Under the pieces are notes generated by a model that was not told the DNA's origin, made no database searches, and saw nothing but the letters and a program-made list of their open reading frames with translations. The translations under genes and the position numbers were made by a program. Source: Paracyclopina nana (lineage: Eukaryota; Arthropoda; Copepoda; Cyclopoida; Cyclopettidae). From it: DNA of 64,000 nt. Positions 24,901 through 36,280 of the stretch are shown one piece after another; the first letter of the stretch is position 1; each line of letters opens with the position of its first letter. The stretch covers positions 5,714,001-5,778,000 of the forward strand of contig JAGUCH010000009.1 in NCBI GenBank assembly GCA_019096065.1, given 5' to 3'.

Positions 24901-27900
24901 GGTCGACCTCTGGCGTCCTCAGCTCCTTGGCCACAAACTCTGTGCAGGGCGTCTGCAAATTGGGCCCTAGTCCGTGATGCAAGAGCCGAGGCCGCAGATC
25001 AATCTTGAGCCTGTTCCTCTGCATGAACTCCGCGACGCTCTGCGCAAATTCGTCCTTTTCCGGAGGAGGCGCAGGAATGCGGTTGTCCTCGAGAAAGGCG
25101 AAAATCTCCTCGACGAGGTGCTGGTCGAGGAGGCTGCAGAGGCATTTGGTCTTGCGAAGCATGTCCTCAATGAGGCCGAACATGCCGCCCGGCTGCTTGT
25201 CTTTGGCAGCCTTCATCAGCATCCGCATCGAGTCCACGACCTCCCTGCGCACCCGCCGAACTGCCGTCAGTGTGTCCTCCGCCATCTGCAATCTGTCACT
25301 CTGGCTGCACCAAGCCTTGCTCTCGACTTGCGGAGCTTTCAGCTCCTTCAGCATTTTGATGAGGCCAGGGCAGTTCTTCGCGGTTGGCAGCGAAGTGAAA
25401 GCTCCGTGGGTGACAATGTCGAAGATGCCACTTTTGCGCAAGCTGTCGTTCTCCGCCCATTGGCGCTGCAAATGCATGTTGACCGGGACGAACTCAAAGT
25501 CCTTTTTCTCCTTATCCGCGCTCTTCCGGAAATCAGGGCCTAATTAATTAAGGGAAAAATCATAGTATATTTGCCCAAAAATGAAAAAACAGATTGACTT
25601 GAGGAAGGTCCTAACCCAAACTCTTTACAACACCCAAAAAATACACATTTTCTGAAAGCTTATTTTCTTAGAGTTCATTTGGTAGTAATTTAAAAGTCCT
25701 GGCCTATGGCTTCCCATGAAACATAGAATTTTCAAAAACGTCTAGCACCTACAGTTTATTATTTTTTTAGATTATTAATAACAATGACCCCCTCTGAAAA
25801 ACGAAGATCTAACTTTTTTATTTCATAAGCAAGTCTGTAAAATGCACCCAAATTGAGGTATTTGCTGCCAAACTTATTATGCAAAATTAATCAAGTTGGC
25901 GGTAGTCAACTTTTAGAATAGCTATATCTCCGTTTCTGTTCCTCCTAGCCATTTTACTTTGAAGTAACTTAAGTTTTATTTTTGAATGTTAGTGGGGGTC
26001 ATTGAAGCTAACTATCCCCAAAAAATGAGCCGTTTTTGCACAAAACGTTTTTAGGTAATTGGAAGCGATAGGCCAGTATTTTTTTTGTATCACCAAATGA
26101 ACCCTTGAGACAGGTCCTTTACCAAGTCAATGTGTAGTACATGCATACCTTTGTAGGAGTCGAGTGACTCCAAAGCTTGGGTGTATGTGTTGATGATGTC
26201 CAAATGGTTTTCCAGCCATGTCATCTGGCATTCGTGCCACGGACTTCGCAGCTCACCAAGGCCAGCGATCTCATGCACGAGCTCCTTCTCCTCGCAAATC
26301 CAAAGGGAAAGCAGCTGCTGCGGAAATGCAAATGCCAGCTTGGGCTCTGCCATCACTTCTTGCACCACAATGTCTCCAGCGAGGCCGGAGTGAAACTTGT
26401 ACGACCTCACGATCGGGTTGGAGAAAAGGAGGCCGAGTTGGCCATGATCTGGAGCGCGGGCGCGATGCTTCACTGCTGGGGGCAAACTTAGGGATCGCTT
26501 GTGCCCATTCCTCAGAGCTGACAAAGGCTTGTGCACTGGAGTCGAGTCTGTCGAGGCCGGAACCTTGGCCTCGAAGAGCCAGCAGCTGAGGCTGACAAAT
26601 CCTGCTGTACGCCCGTCCGGATTGTTGGGTGACTCCAATTTGAGCCTGAGCTTGCCCTCCTCACCACTCGATTTGAGCAGCTCGCTGAGGGTGGTGAGCG
26701 CAGTGCCCAATAATGTCCTTGTACTTGTCAGCCTTTCTCGCATGTCATAGGCCTCAATCTTGACATTGGCCTTGTCGCTCATGCTCCTGGGAAATCCTAT
26801 GGTGCGCATGAACGCGGGGTTGCTGCTTTTCTGCAACCATAAAAAATACGTGAACTTTACCATTTGCATTACATTATTTCATTTTTATCTAGAAGGAAAA
26901 TACCAGAAGTGGATTTTCTGGCTATTTTATGCTTTTGGCATTTTTGGAGGTGGAGCGGCGAAAATCGTTTAATCTAGGACGCAAATTCTGCTAAAAACAA
27001 ATCGCGGCTCCATCTAGCGGACTATTTCTGCACTAGGCTTAATACGTAAGTATGTACCTCTGCAATCTCAGTTTGTCCCAGTTTGCTCCATATTCCAATT
27101 CCGTCGTTGCTTCTTACAGAGATCACGATTTTAGCCGAGGGAGATCGTCCAAGAGCGTCGCAAAGTAGGTTATCACAGGATATGCTCATCTCGCACAGTG
27201 GAGCCTCACTAGGATCTGCCAAGATAAAGATAGAAATATACAAAGTAAGCTTAATATATTGCACTAGACTTGCCTATCACAGAGATGGAATCGTTGCCAG
27301 CCTCGAGGCCCATTTTCGCATTCAGCCTCGCTTTGAGCTCCTCCAAATGCGTCCTCATGTGTCGATGTGAGGCCGACCTCAGCGCGGCCATCCACGCGTC
27401 TCGTTCGGCCTCCGTGTAGGTGCCCAGGTGTTGCAGGTGCGCGCCACCGTTGAAGGCCAAAATGAGGCCGAACGTGGCCTCGAGGCAGCCTAGATCAGGC
27501 TTGACCTCGCAATCTTCCACCACGATCACTCCGGCTGGCTCGGACCAATGGTCACGCGACTTGAAATAAAACAGGAGGTTGCCCCTCAGCCTGCACCACC
27601 TCTCCACAGAGACTGAAAATTTGAGCTGTTTTATTACATATTTTAGTTCAGGCGTTTTCCGCTACTGATTTTGATGGCGCCACCGTAGCGTAGAGGAAAA
27701 AAAATATACCAGATGTGAACTTTTTTGCCATGCATGCTTTTTGGCATTTTTGGTGCTGTTTAGGATAAAAACGCAATTTCTGCTTTGTAACCCCATGGAA
27801 ATTAAATCTGCTTTGCACATAACGGGACTCGAACGCATGACCTCTCGCGCCAGAGCCGAGTGTTCTACAAGGTGCGCCATATTGAGAAATTGTATTAAAA

Positions 27901-28665
27901 AAGCCTAAGTATCCGCTCAAATTATCCGAGACGCCTCGGACGCCTAATTGAGTAGTGCACAGCAGCAAATCGAGCTCATTTGCGCTGTCTACCTGAAAAT
28001 ATCCGAATCCTATTTTCTCAGCTCTATGCAGATGCTCACTGCCTATTTGCTGCTTGCTTTCTAAACTACGGTGGTATACAATATAGGAAAAAGGGAATTT
28101 TACGGCTGCATTCCGACCAGAAGAACACTTCATGCGCACTCGAGAGTTAATGGCTACAACATATTATATATCTTCCATCTCTACAAATATTACAACATGC
28201 ATTAGCATCCATGGCTTATCCCAACTAACATATAGCTTTCTCCACGCATGGACAGAAAGTAAACATTGATATGAAGTGACATGATTACTATCTATAGCTG
28301 CTCCCCAAGAAGAAGGATGATATTGCTTGGGTAGTGGTGCACTTTGGTAGTAGCATTTACCTCCATTGGATGGCTGTCTTCCTCCGTAGCAAGCGAGGAG
28401 GCCTTTTTTGGCCTTTTCCACATTTTTACTTTGGGCTGCTGGGGACGACGATTCTGCACATGCATTATATGACACATATGTTAAAAGACATGCAAATGAA
28501 TAATAAACCATGCATATTGGATATTTTTGGAAATAAAGGCTCACTTTCTGTGCGTCTGAAGAAGCCTTCTTGCTTCTCTCTGACAAAAAGGACGCCCTCC
28601 TTTTCAAACTTGTGCGAAGGCTGGCCGAGGGCAAGAGCTGACACTTCACTCTTGTTGAATCGCAT
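21982..28665 (-). CDS. INPP4: Inositol polyphosphate 4-phosphatase with PH and C2 domains
   Basis: Eight exons (28665-28545, 27612-27274, 27215-27058, 26830-26149, 25539-23711, 23526-23085, 22320-22185, 22117-21982) give 1280 residues. Order: a short N-terminus (MRFNKSE...FEKEGVLFVREKQEG), a PH domain (~40-150: ERWCRLRGNLLFYFK to AERDAWMAAL), a C2 domain (~155-290), a long helical region, then the phosphatase. FNVGINE and the P-loop CKSGKDRT (Cys ~1197, CX5R intact) are diagnostic; the usual small residue after CKS is Ala, here Gly. KYAFHTLQL and a short tail end the protein. Known role: removes the 4-phosphate from PI(3,4)P2 and so limits AKT and endosomal signalling. The intron after the PH exon has a GC donor (ATAG|GCAAGT). 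Two MITE copies sit in its introns. An in-frame upstream exon at 32871-32894 may add 15 residues. Confidence 0.92.
22447..23031. repeat. ~585-bp MITE, copy 1, in INPP4 intron
   Basis: The left end reads GACTTGAAGAAGGTCCTAAC then CCAAACTCTTTACAA; the right end (about 22990-23031) is its diverged reverse complement, so terminal inverted repeats of ~40 bp are present. There is no long ORF. The internal sequence matches the copy at 25592 along its length. It lies between the catalytic exon and the exon before it. Confidence 0.85.
25592..26133. repeat. ~540-bp MITE, copy 2, in INPP4 intron
   Basis: Same orientation and nearly the same sequence as the element at 22447. The left end is intact (TTGACTTGAGGAAGGTCCTA); most of the right inverted repeat is lost, though the final AGGTCCTTTACCAAGTCAA remains. 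It ends about 15 bp before the donor site of the next INPP4 exon, so the element edge almost touches coding sequence. Confidence 0.85.
27673..27945 (-). repeat. GATGGCGCCAC repeat plus tRNA-like SINE
   Basis: 27673-27775 is a diverged GATGGCGCCAC repeat. Next to it, 27785-27885 on the minus strand reads as a tRNA-like head: GGCGCACCTTGTAGAACA, an anticodon-like arm with CTCTGGC, and the B box GTTCGAGTCCCG. It joins a CGGATAATTTGAGCGG / GGCGTCCGAGGCG box (27910-27945), giving the most complete SINE copy in the window. It lies in the INPP4 intron before the PH exon. Confidence 0.6.
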
Positions 28666-31420
28666 CTTGCCCAAACCACGAACTGTCTGCAAAAGAAATG
28701 AGAACAAGGATTTTCACTAGGCCAAATTGAATAGGGAGAAAAAGTCTCTTGATGCTGCTGGCCTTGACAGCAGCCTTGCTGCTCAGCCAGAAAGGCTGGC
28801 ATGGCTCTTATCGAAAATGGAAAAACTATAACTCCTTTTGAGCCCCCCGTGATAAAAGTCAATTACTTTTTGGCCTAAATCAAAGAGAGTTCGCCAACCC
28901 TCCTCAACCAGATTGAATTTCCAACTTGTGGCCCCATAAAAAACTCAACTTTTACCACATGTAGAGTGATGCAACCAAACTCTGAGCAAATACCATAAAA
29001 AAACAGGTGATACAATGAATGAAAAAGGTCAGCAAGACCTTTGGCAAAAAATTACCTTTTTTAAGGCAAAAAGCCTGGAATTGAGAGAATGGCTCAATCA
29101 GGGGCAGATTTCAAGTTGCTTAGATCAACATTCGGCTCAGCTAATTGATTTTCTAACTCAATCCTTGCATAAAAACATAAGACTATAATGGACTTCTATT
29201 CAGATCCCTTTGTAAGAAACTTATCCACATTAGTATCATAACAATAACAATGATGTAGAGCGACCCTAGCGGCCTAATAGGGTAACAGCTGGGATTTTCG
29301 GCTGTGAAAAAAACTGATTTGCCGCGTTTTTGCGATTTGAACAATAGTTTGAAATATCAAGAAGTTAAAAGATCCCTGATGCTACGCTTAAAAGTCAAGT
29401 ATAAGTAACAATTCATAACACTAGCCCTAAAAAGTTACTTGACCCATCGAAATGAAACTTGAGTGTTTCTACAAAATTGTCGGTAGATGGCCTGTCTCTG
29501 TTATGATACTGAAGTCTATTAATATTTGAGGAAGCATCTAACCATAAATTGCCTGAACATAATAAATTGACTCAGCAGTTGGAAAAGTTAAGGCCCTTTT
29601 GCCAAAAGTCCAAATCGGGACACTTAAGCTGTTGAGTGGGGCTTTGGCACGTGTTAAGGTTCTCATGTAGCCCACACAGTGCACTATTTGTGAGCCAAGC
29701 AGAAGATTTCCTAGAGAGCCTTGAAACTTTACCCATTCCAATATGCCTGGAAGGCATTTTCCAGATTTCCTCCAGCTTCAAGCAGTGTCCATCCAGCAAA
29801 AGAATACAAAGAGAGCAAATGCTACTTTATTTTTTTCCCACTGGAAAAAAAATCTGTTCTGCGTGTGAAAACGGTTGCAGATACTCATTAAGCAGCTCGC
29901 TTTATAGCTACACCAATGCCCAAGGGAAAGGAAGTATTTTATGCTTCACTACTTCAGCACCAATCCTCTCTTCCTACCAGCCAAAAAAGTATATGTATTA
30001 TACATTCTCGTCGAATACATATTCCATTAGTCATGCGTATGACTTGTACTAGGAAAATTCACCCTATAAGACCTAAAATGAAGGAATCATTGGAAGATAC
30101 AGATTGTTGACCTATGACTCCGAGCCTACAATTTTTAGGCATTTACGGTACACTCAGATTGACTTTGAGCCCGATCTTCGTGTCTATAAAATGAGATGTA
30201 TTTGCTGCGAATACAGTGGGACATTCTGTATGCTTTTTTGTTAGTATTTTGCTGCTTTAGAGATCAAGAGAATAACAGCAGCAGTTTCTCCAATTCTAGC
30301 AGCAGCTGTACAATGGGGAATTGACAACATGAAAAAGCAGCAGCATGACGACGACCCTCTTTGATGTGTGGAGCAGCATTTTGCAGCAAAACATCAGTAG
30401 TAGTAGTAGTAGTACATACAGAATACTGCTGCAGGGGTATTCCATCACGAGAGGAGAAGCCAAACAGAGATAATTGTCAACCGAGTCAAAACCAACGCAG
30501 CAGCTGTATACAGCGAAAAAGGGCTCATACATATATCTACTGAGCACAATAAATGCATTGCTGAAATTCCCACTGGGGAAGTGCTGCACTCATGCCAACA
30601 TAAATACATTCCCATGTTTAGGCTCTGACATTAATCATTCATCAAAGAATCCTCTTCCTCCTTTGGATTGATTCCAGACCTTAAGCCAGAGAGCTGCCAC
30701 AGAAATGAAGAAAGCAAGTGCAAATTTGCTCCAGTTCCCCACCAAAAAAAAATGAGAGTTGCAAATAATAAAAAAAACCTTGGAATTTTAGGCTTGAACT
30801 TTCTATTTTCTTGTGAGAGTCTTTTAAAAGGCCTTGGCTAAAATTTGCTTTTTTTGGTAGTAATGAGGCAAGAAACAACAAGGTCAATACACAGAGATGA
30901 AGACTCGTAATGGTGGGATAAGTAGATTTGGCAAGAGAGCCGACCATATCCTAAATCTACAGCTACGTAGATGGTAATTATATGCACGACATGACGATGA
31001 CTCAAAGGCCCAAAGCTCCTCTCCAGTATGCAGTAGAATAACAATGCAATAATGGTGTCATCATCAGAATCATCTTGCTTCCTAGCCATAATGCATCCAA
31101 AGCTGTCGTTGGAAGATATTGGAAGATGATCATCATCGACCAAATGTGGCGCCAAAATGGGTGCACTTTTGCATATACTAATACAAGTTGCACAGCAGAA
31201 AGTTGAAAGAAAGCCTAAAGGAGAAAGCTGAACAGGTCTCGATATTTGAACGAGGCAAATCTCTTGCAATATGGCAGAAAAAGACGCGAAAATCGAGATA
31301 ATATGGGAGAGCATGCATTATCTATTATCAAAAAGGTGTCCTCATCTCGAGAACAGTTGCCATTCTGCAAAGTCATCAAGTGAGCGTTTGGATCCTTTGA
31401 GGAGATTGGCAGCAGTTTTA

Positions 31421-31803
31421 GGCCGATCCCATATTCGATTGTTTGGTCATGTTACCTTGCAAAAACAGTAACCTTGCTTGATGAGTTAAGTTCAGCTTGG
31501 TCTAGCCGAGTTCAGTTGGTTAAAATAAAGTTAAGGTGGTTGCTATGCTGACTCGCCAACGCATTTGTAATTAGCGGCTGATGAGCAAAGTTAGCCTTTC
31601 TCAATAGAGCGAGCTTCAGTTGCTTCGCATCTGAGAACGCTAAGTAAAGTTCGACAACTTAACTCAACTAAGCAAGCTAGCTAATACAACGTAAAATTAA
31701 GCAAAGTTAGGACCTACCGACATAAATATCTGAGAACGGAACTGAGCTGAGCTTAACTTTTTTCCCAACTTAACTTGACTAACCAGTCAAGATGGGAACG
31801 CCC
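31421..31803. repeat. ~385-bp MITE (GGGCGTTC family), copy 1
   Basis: Runs from GGCCGATCCCATATTCGA to TCAAGATGGGAACGCCC, imperfect inverted repeats. The body is full of TTAAGTTCAG / CTTAACTT-type words. It is highly similar along its length to copies at 34065-34459 (same orientation) and 35311-35695 (opposite orientation). No ORF. Confidence 0.85.
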
Positions 31804-32870
31804 TTTTGTCCGTACCTTCTACGTTGCAAAAAGCTAAGAGTTGATGGCAGCAAAATCCCAAGATGGATGAATGGAGCTCATCCTGAGGCCCCAAGGCAGC
31901 CTTTCTCCCAGACAATATGAGAATTTAGAGGCTTCACAAAGGCCATTTCAGAGGAGCAAATCCTGGCCAGGGCTGCTGGCCCTAACAATGCACACGAGGC
32001 CAATGTAGCAATGTTGTATCCTATATTAGATTGACATTGTGCCAAACTGAGATACAGAGGTGTTGTGTGCCTCCAAATAGTAATGGTGGAATTTCTCAAA
32101 ATGGCCTCGCATTTACACGAATTCAGCTGATTTATGATGTTGATGGGAGCTAGAATTGCTGAAGCAAATAAAAGAATGCTACAATGGACAAAGGCCCTCA
32201 TCATCTGGTCTAGAATACGCGAAATTTCAAAAGTCTTTAATGAATTCTCTTTTTTTGCAGATATTGTCTTGATTTTGTAGCAATGGATGAATTTCACGCA
32301 ATTTTTCGCATCAAAATTTTGCCTGAATAAAGACCAAAATTTCCAGCTGAGCGCAGCCCAAGGGGAAAGAAATCTCAACTACCATTTCCGCACGCTTTGC
32401 CCCATAACCTAAATGTATTTCAGCTGCCCTAATCCAAGATTATTCCCACTTTAATGCTGGCAAGTTACTCTATGCAGAAGCAAAGTTTACGCCCAGTTCA
32501 CCTGATGGCATTATGGCCAAATACATAATATTTGATGTCATGGCCAAATCAAGCACCCAAATTTCCCTATGAATTTTCTCTATTTTTCTTTCTTTTTTTA
32601 GCCGAAATTGGCCCAAATCTGTGCAAACCTAAATTCCAACCACGATTTCAAGCACTTTTGGCTCCCTTTTCACTCTCATGATATTTTTGCATTTTCGCAC
32701 TAAAAAACAACCTTAATAATACGCAGCTGAACGCGGCCTCGGAGGGAAACGAGGCCAAGAAAGATGCTCATATAGAGCATACAACTTTGCAGCGCAAAGT
32801 TCGCATAAAGTACCTCAAAAAAGGCTTTCTGAACGCGGTGGCAAATTTAATTAGTTTCTCAAAGTCTTAC

Positions 32871-32894
32871 CGTGTACGAAGGCTTCTTGGCCAT
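32871..32894 (-). CDS. INPP4: Possible INPP4 first coding exon
   Basis: The minus strand reads ATGGCCAAGAAGCCTTCGTA then CACG and a good donor (ACG|GTAAGA). It ends in phase 0 and the acceptor at 28686 opens in phase 0 directly in frame with the INPP4 start region, giving MAKKPSYT followed by TVRGLGKMRFN. A TATA-like CTATAAATAG lies about 20-30 bp upstream, which would leave almost no 5' leader; that weakens the case. Otherwise the INPP4 start is the ATG at 28665. Confidence 0.4.
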
Positions 32895-32913
32895 TCTGGA
32901 GTGTGCACTAGCA

Positions 32914-32924
32914 GCTATTTATAG
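32914..32924 (-). promoter_or_regulatory. TATA-like box
   Basis: The minus strand shows CTATAAATAGC. Initiation about 30 bp downstream would fall at or just before 32894, the ATG of the possible INPP4 exon. Supported only by the motif and its position. Confidence 0.35.
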
Positions 32925-34064
32925 TGATTTTTTTGAGCATGCTTCCTCGTGGGCTGGTGAAACTCGACTAGACTTTCTACCACTCTTGGATGGATGATGG
33001 TCGTCAGCTGAGCATCCACCAAAACTGCTCTATGCGTGTGTATACATTTATGCAGCTTTCTCCCACCAGAGAGCTCGCGATCTCGCTTCCATCGCCCTCC
33101 ATCCCCGAAAAAAGTCGGATACCAAACTTTTTTTTTGGCATCATCTCAACTCTTGCGAGAGTTTTGTGCAACATTAGAGAGTAAAATGCAATTTAAAATT
33201 TCGGTCAATTTCAGCCCAAAAATTAGGCGCGAATTTGCTTCCTTTTTTATACTAAAAATGACATAGTATTACTGGCATAAAAGAGTGATTTTTATGGAGC
33301 CCAAATGCTCAGATGATTCGACCACATATGGCTCATGAGTTGGTGATTCATGGGTAAATATCGATTTTTACTCAGCCCACAAAGAATCGAGGAACGCGCG
33401 GTTTGACCCAAAAAAGAAAACTTTTGGCTGTAAGAACTTTGCAAAGCAAAAGCTAAAAAAAGGGGGGCCGGGGAAAACGAAGACGAATGCCAGAAATTGG
33501 GAGAGAGATCAAGATTAGAAGGCATTGCTTGGTTTTCACAATCGAGGAAAAACCCATAAACATTTTAGTATGTAGTTGGGCATGTCCTACAAGCATAGAA
33601 CCGGTTGTTCCATGGTTGGCGTGACCAGAGCAAGAAAAAACATCTGTCATGGTCTCAAGCAAACAATGGTGGTATTTCAGGGTAATTGGATTCCAGATTA
33701 AATTAGCCCATGTTTGCTGAAGCTATGCAAAGGTTGGCAAACACAGCTCGAATGCTGCAAGCAGCAAATTTGATTGACAGGCAAAAATGAAGGCCATAAA
33801 TCACGCACAAAAAAGACCAGATGATGCTGGAAAATTGGGGGAAAAGAATAGCTTATAATGTATTCTTTGGACGTTGCACTTTTACTGCTGGCTCGTGACA
33901 CACTGAATATACAGCCTATTTCTTGAGGATTTCCATCAAGGCCGGTATACTGATTGCGTCCATTAGAAGAAATGCAGGAAAAGGTTAATACATTAAACAC
34001 AGGCCTTTAAATTCCGAGAAGTGGATGCCAAACTCGTGGTCGTTTTTTACAAGGCAGTCGCACA

Positions 34065-34459
34065 AGGTCGATCCCATATTCAAGTTTTTGGTCATGTCAC
34101 CTTGCGAAAACAGAAACCTTGCTTGATTAGTTAAGTTCAGCTTGGTCTAGTTGAGTTCAGTTGGTTTTAGCTAAATTAACGAGGTTGCTATGCTGACTCG
34201 CCAACGCATTTGTAATTGGCGGCTGATGAGCAAAGTTAGCTTTTCTCAACAGAGCAAGCTTCAGTTGCTTCGCATCTGAGAACACATTTGATTGCTGAGT
34301 GCAGCTCGGCAACTTAACTCAACATTGCCAGCAATCTAGTACAGTGTAAAATTAAGCAAAGTTAGTACCTACCGACATAAATATCTGACAACGGAACTGA
34401 GCCAAGCTTAGCTTTTTTCCAAGCTTAACTTGACTAACAAGCCAATATGTGAACGCTCT
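34065..34459. repeat. ~390-bp MITE (GGGCGTTC family), copy 2
   Basis: Starts AGGTCGATCCCATATTCAAG and ends AATATGTGAACGCTCT. Same orientation as the copy at 31421 and similar throughout. It lies about 120 bp upstream of the first DUF4789 gene start, so it could contribute promoter sequence. Confidence 0.85.
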
Positions 34460-34579
34460 ACAGACTCGATTTAGAGCACTGACAAATAATAGATATCAGT
34501 GGAAGAGCTTGCCCGAAGTTAGCAACCAGTTTTGGCAGCCAGTATTCGGGCAGACCACCACAAGCTCACAAGTTGAACG

Positions 34580-36185
34580 ATGAAAGTGTGGCTCACTCTG
34601 ATGCTGCCATCTTTGGCCACCACCATTCTATTTAGCACTTGCTGGGCTTTTCCACAGAGCAGCAGTAGTAGTTTTCTGTTTCCTGGCCAACTTGAGAAGT
34701 TGGAGGAAAATGCAACCACCACAGAATTGACACCAACTCAAGGCAGCGAAGAAGAGCTGCGAATCCACATCATCGAACGCGAAGATGGAGGAGAAAAAAG
34801 GGAAGATTCTTCCAAATTGGACAAAGAGACTATTAGAGAGATGTATGAGGAGGCTCTGAAGGCGTGCGTCACTGAGGGAGACAAAATGCCAAGCTATGAC
34901 AAGGATAAAAAGGAATACGTCTGTCACACTCTGCTGGAGCAAGGCCCGTGCGCTGAAGATGAATGGTTTGTTGCCATCCCAGATTTGCCAGTGCCGATTG
35001 CCAAATGCCAGCCCAGACCTTGCGATGGTCTCGACTCACTCGTGCCAGTCGAAGGAGAAAAAGGCTGCAAGCTTCTGTATGGCTCCTCGGATTGTGCACC
35101 AGGCATGGAAATGCTCCCAAATCCGTATGGAAAAGGTACACTTTCTGAGGAAAATAACTGCTTAGGTGTCCCGCGGCGCTCTGCTGCCGCCTCGAATTAT
35201 TCGAGTGGAGTATTTAGGTGATTCAAAAATAGCAGAAGGCTAAAAGGGCAAAAATTGGGGAAAAACTCCGGCTAGTGAATTTGCTCTGCTCTAAAAAGAA
35301 TGTTTCCACTGGGGCGTTCCCATATTGAATGGCTAGTCAAGTTAAGTTTGGAAAAAAGTTAAGCTTAGCTCAGTTCCGTTCTCAGATATTTATGTCGGTA
35401 GGTACTAACTTTGCTTAATTTTACGTTGTACTAGCTCGCTTGCTTAGTTGAGTTAAGTTGTTGAACTTAACTTAGCGTTCTCAGATGCGAAGCAACTGAA
35501 GCTAGCTCTATTGAGAAAAGCCAACTTTACTCATCAGCCGCTAATTACAAATGCGTTGGCAAGTCAACGTAGCAACCACCTTAACTTTATTTTAACCAAC
35601 TGAACTCGCCGTGACCAAGCTGAACTTAACTCATCAAGCAAGGTTACTGTTTTAGCAAGGTAACATGACTAAAAAATCGAATATGGGACCGCCCTACATC
35701 TGCTTTATGTTACCATTTCAGGAGAATGCGACTGCAAGGAGGGCAATTTGCGACACTACGACTCAAAGGGATTCCTGTACTGCTACCAAGAATATTTGCA
35801 AGGCCCATGTGAGGAAGGCCAGCAATATGTCCTCCCATTTGTATTTGGAGACGACCAAGAGCCAACCTGCGCGCCCACGGATTGCCCCAGCAACCAAATT
35901 CGTCTGCGGGACATTTGCGTCCCGGTTCCAGCTCAGTGTAGCGTGACAGAATATGTGCAGTTTGATCTTGAAAAGCTCACTTCAACGTGCGTGGACGAAA
36001 ATGCCACCGATCGGAGGCAACTCGTGGTTGTGCCCTCGAGCTGCGACGATTCGGAGACCTACGACCCAGTGAACAAAAAATGTGTTCGAACCAGGACTTC
36101 AGGATCGAGCCTGCCCAAGCGATTTGCGTTGGGATCAAGTCGCAACCTCCTTGCGTACTTGGCTAGTCAGTCCAGATTTGGATGA
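34580..36185 (+). CDS. Secreted DUF4789-family protein
   Basis: Two exons (34580-35135, 35722-36185) give 339 residues ending at TGA. A signal peptide is clear (MKVWLTLMLPSLATTILF then STCWAFP). After an acidic linker with many Glu/Thr comes a cysteine-rich module of the DUF4789 type: YVCHTLLEQGPCAEDEWFV, then a second related unit FLYCYQEYLQGPCEEGQQYV, each with a Cys-x-Leu/Tyr...GPC-x-x-(D/G)-(E/Q) pattern followed by further Cys pairs. This domain is common in arthropod secreted proteins and its function is unknown. The C-terminus is basic and Ser-rich. The 586-bp intron contains a ~385-bp MITE in reverse orientation. The gene next door (36281) encodes a single-module relative. Confidence 0.88.
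35311..35695. repeat. ~385-bp MITE (GGGCGTTC family), copy 3, reversed
   Basis: Starts GGGGCGTTCCCATATTGAAT and ends AATATGGGACCGCCCT. It is the reverse complement of the copies at 31421 and 34065 and takes up most of the single intron of the DUF4789 gene, ending 26 bp before the acceptor. Confidence 0.85.
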
Positions 36186-36280
36186 TGAGAACATATGCAA
36201 TAAAAGATCTGCTATTTGTGAACTCAGGTGAAACAAGTTGCTTTGGATTGAGCTTAGTATCTAAAAACGAGGCATTTGGC

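Larger units (their letters stand above)
28687..34579. other. Large gene-poor stretch (INPP4 5' side)
   Basis: Apart from a possible INPP4 first exon at 32871-32894, nothing coding is recognised in almost 5.9 kb. It contains two ~390-bp elements (31421-31803, 34065-34459) and a short AGT trinucleotide run at about 30393-30412. ORFs here are short, lack domain motifs and have no splice partners. If the exon at 32871 is real, 28687-32870 is a 4.2-kb first intron. Confidence 0.5.

Noticed and set aside
28363-28456. Possible INPP4 cassette exon (NRRPQQPKVKMWKRPKK)
   Set aside because: It has AG and GT borders, but including it would break the phase into the PH exon; without transcript data it is not supported.
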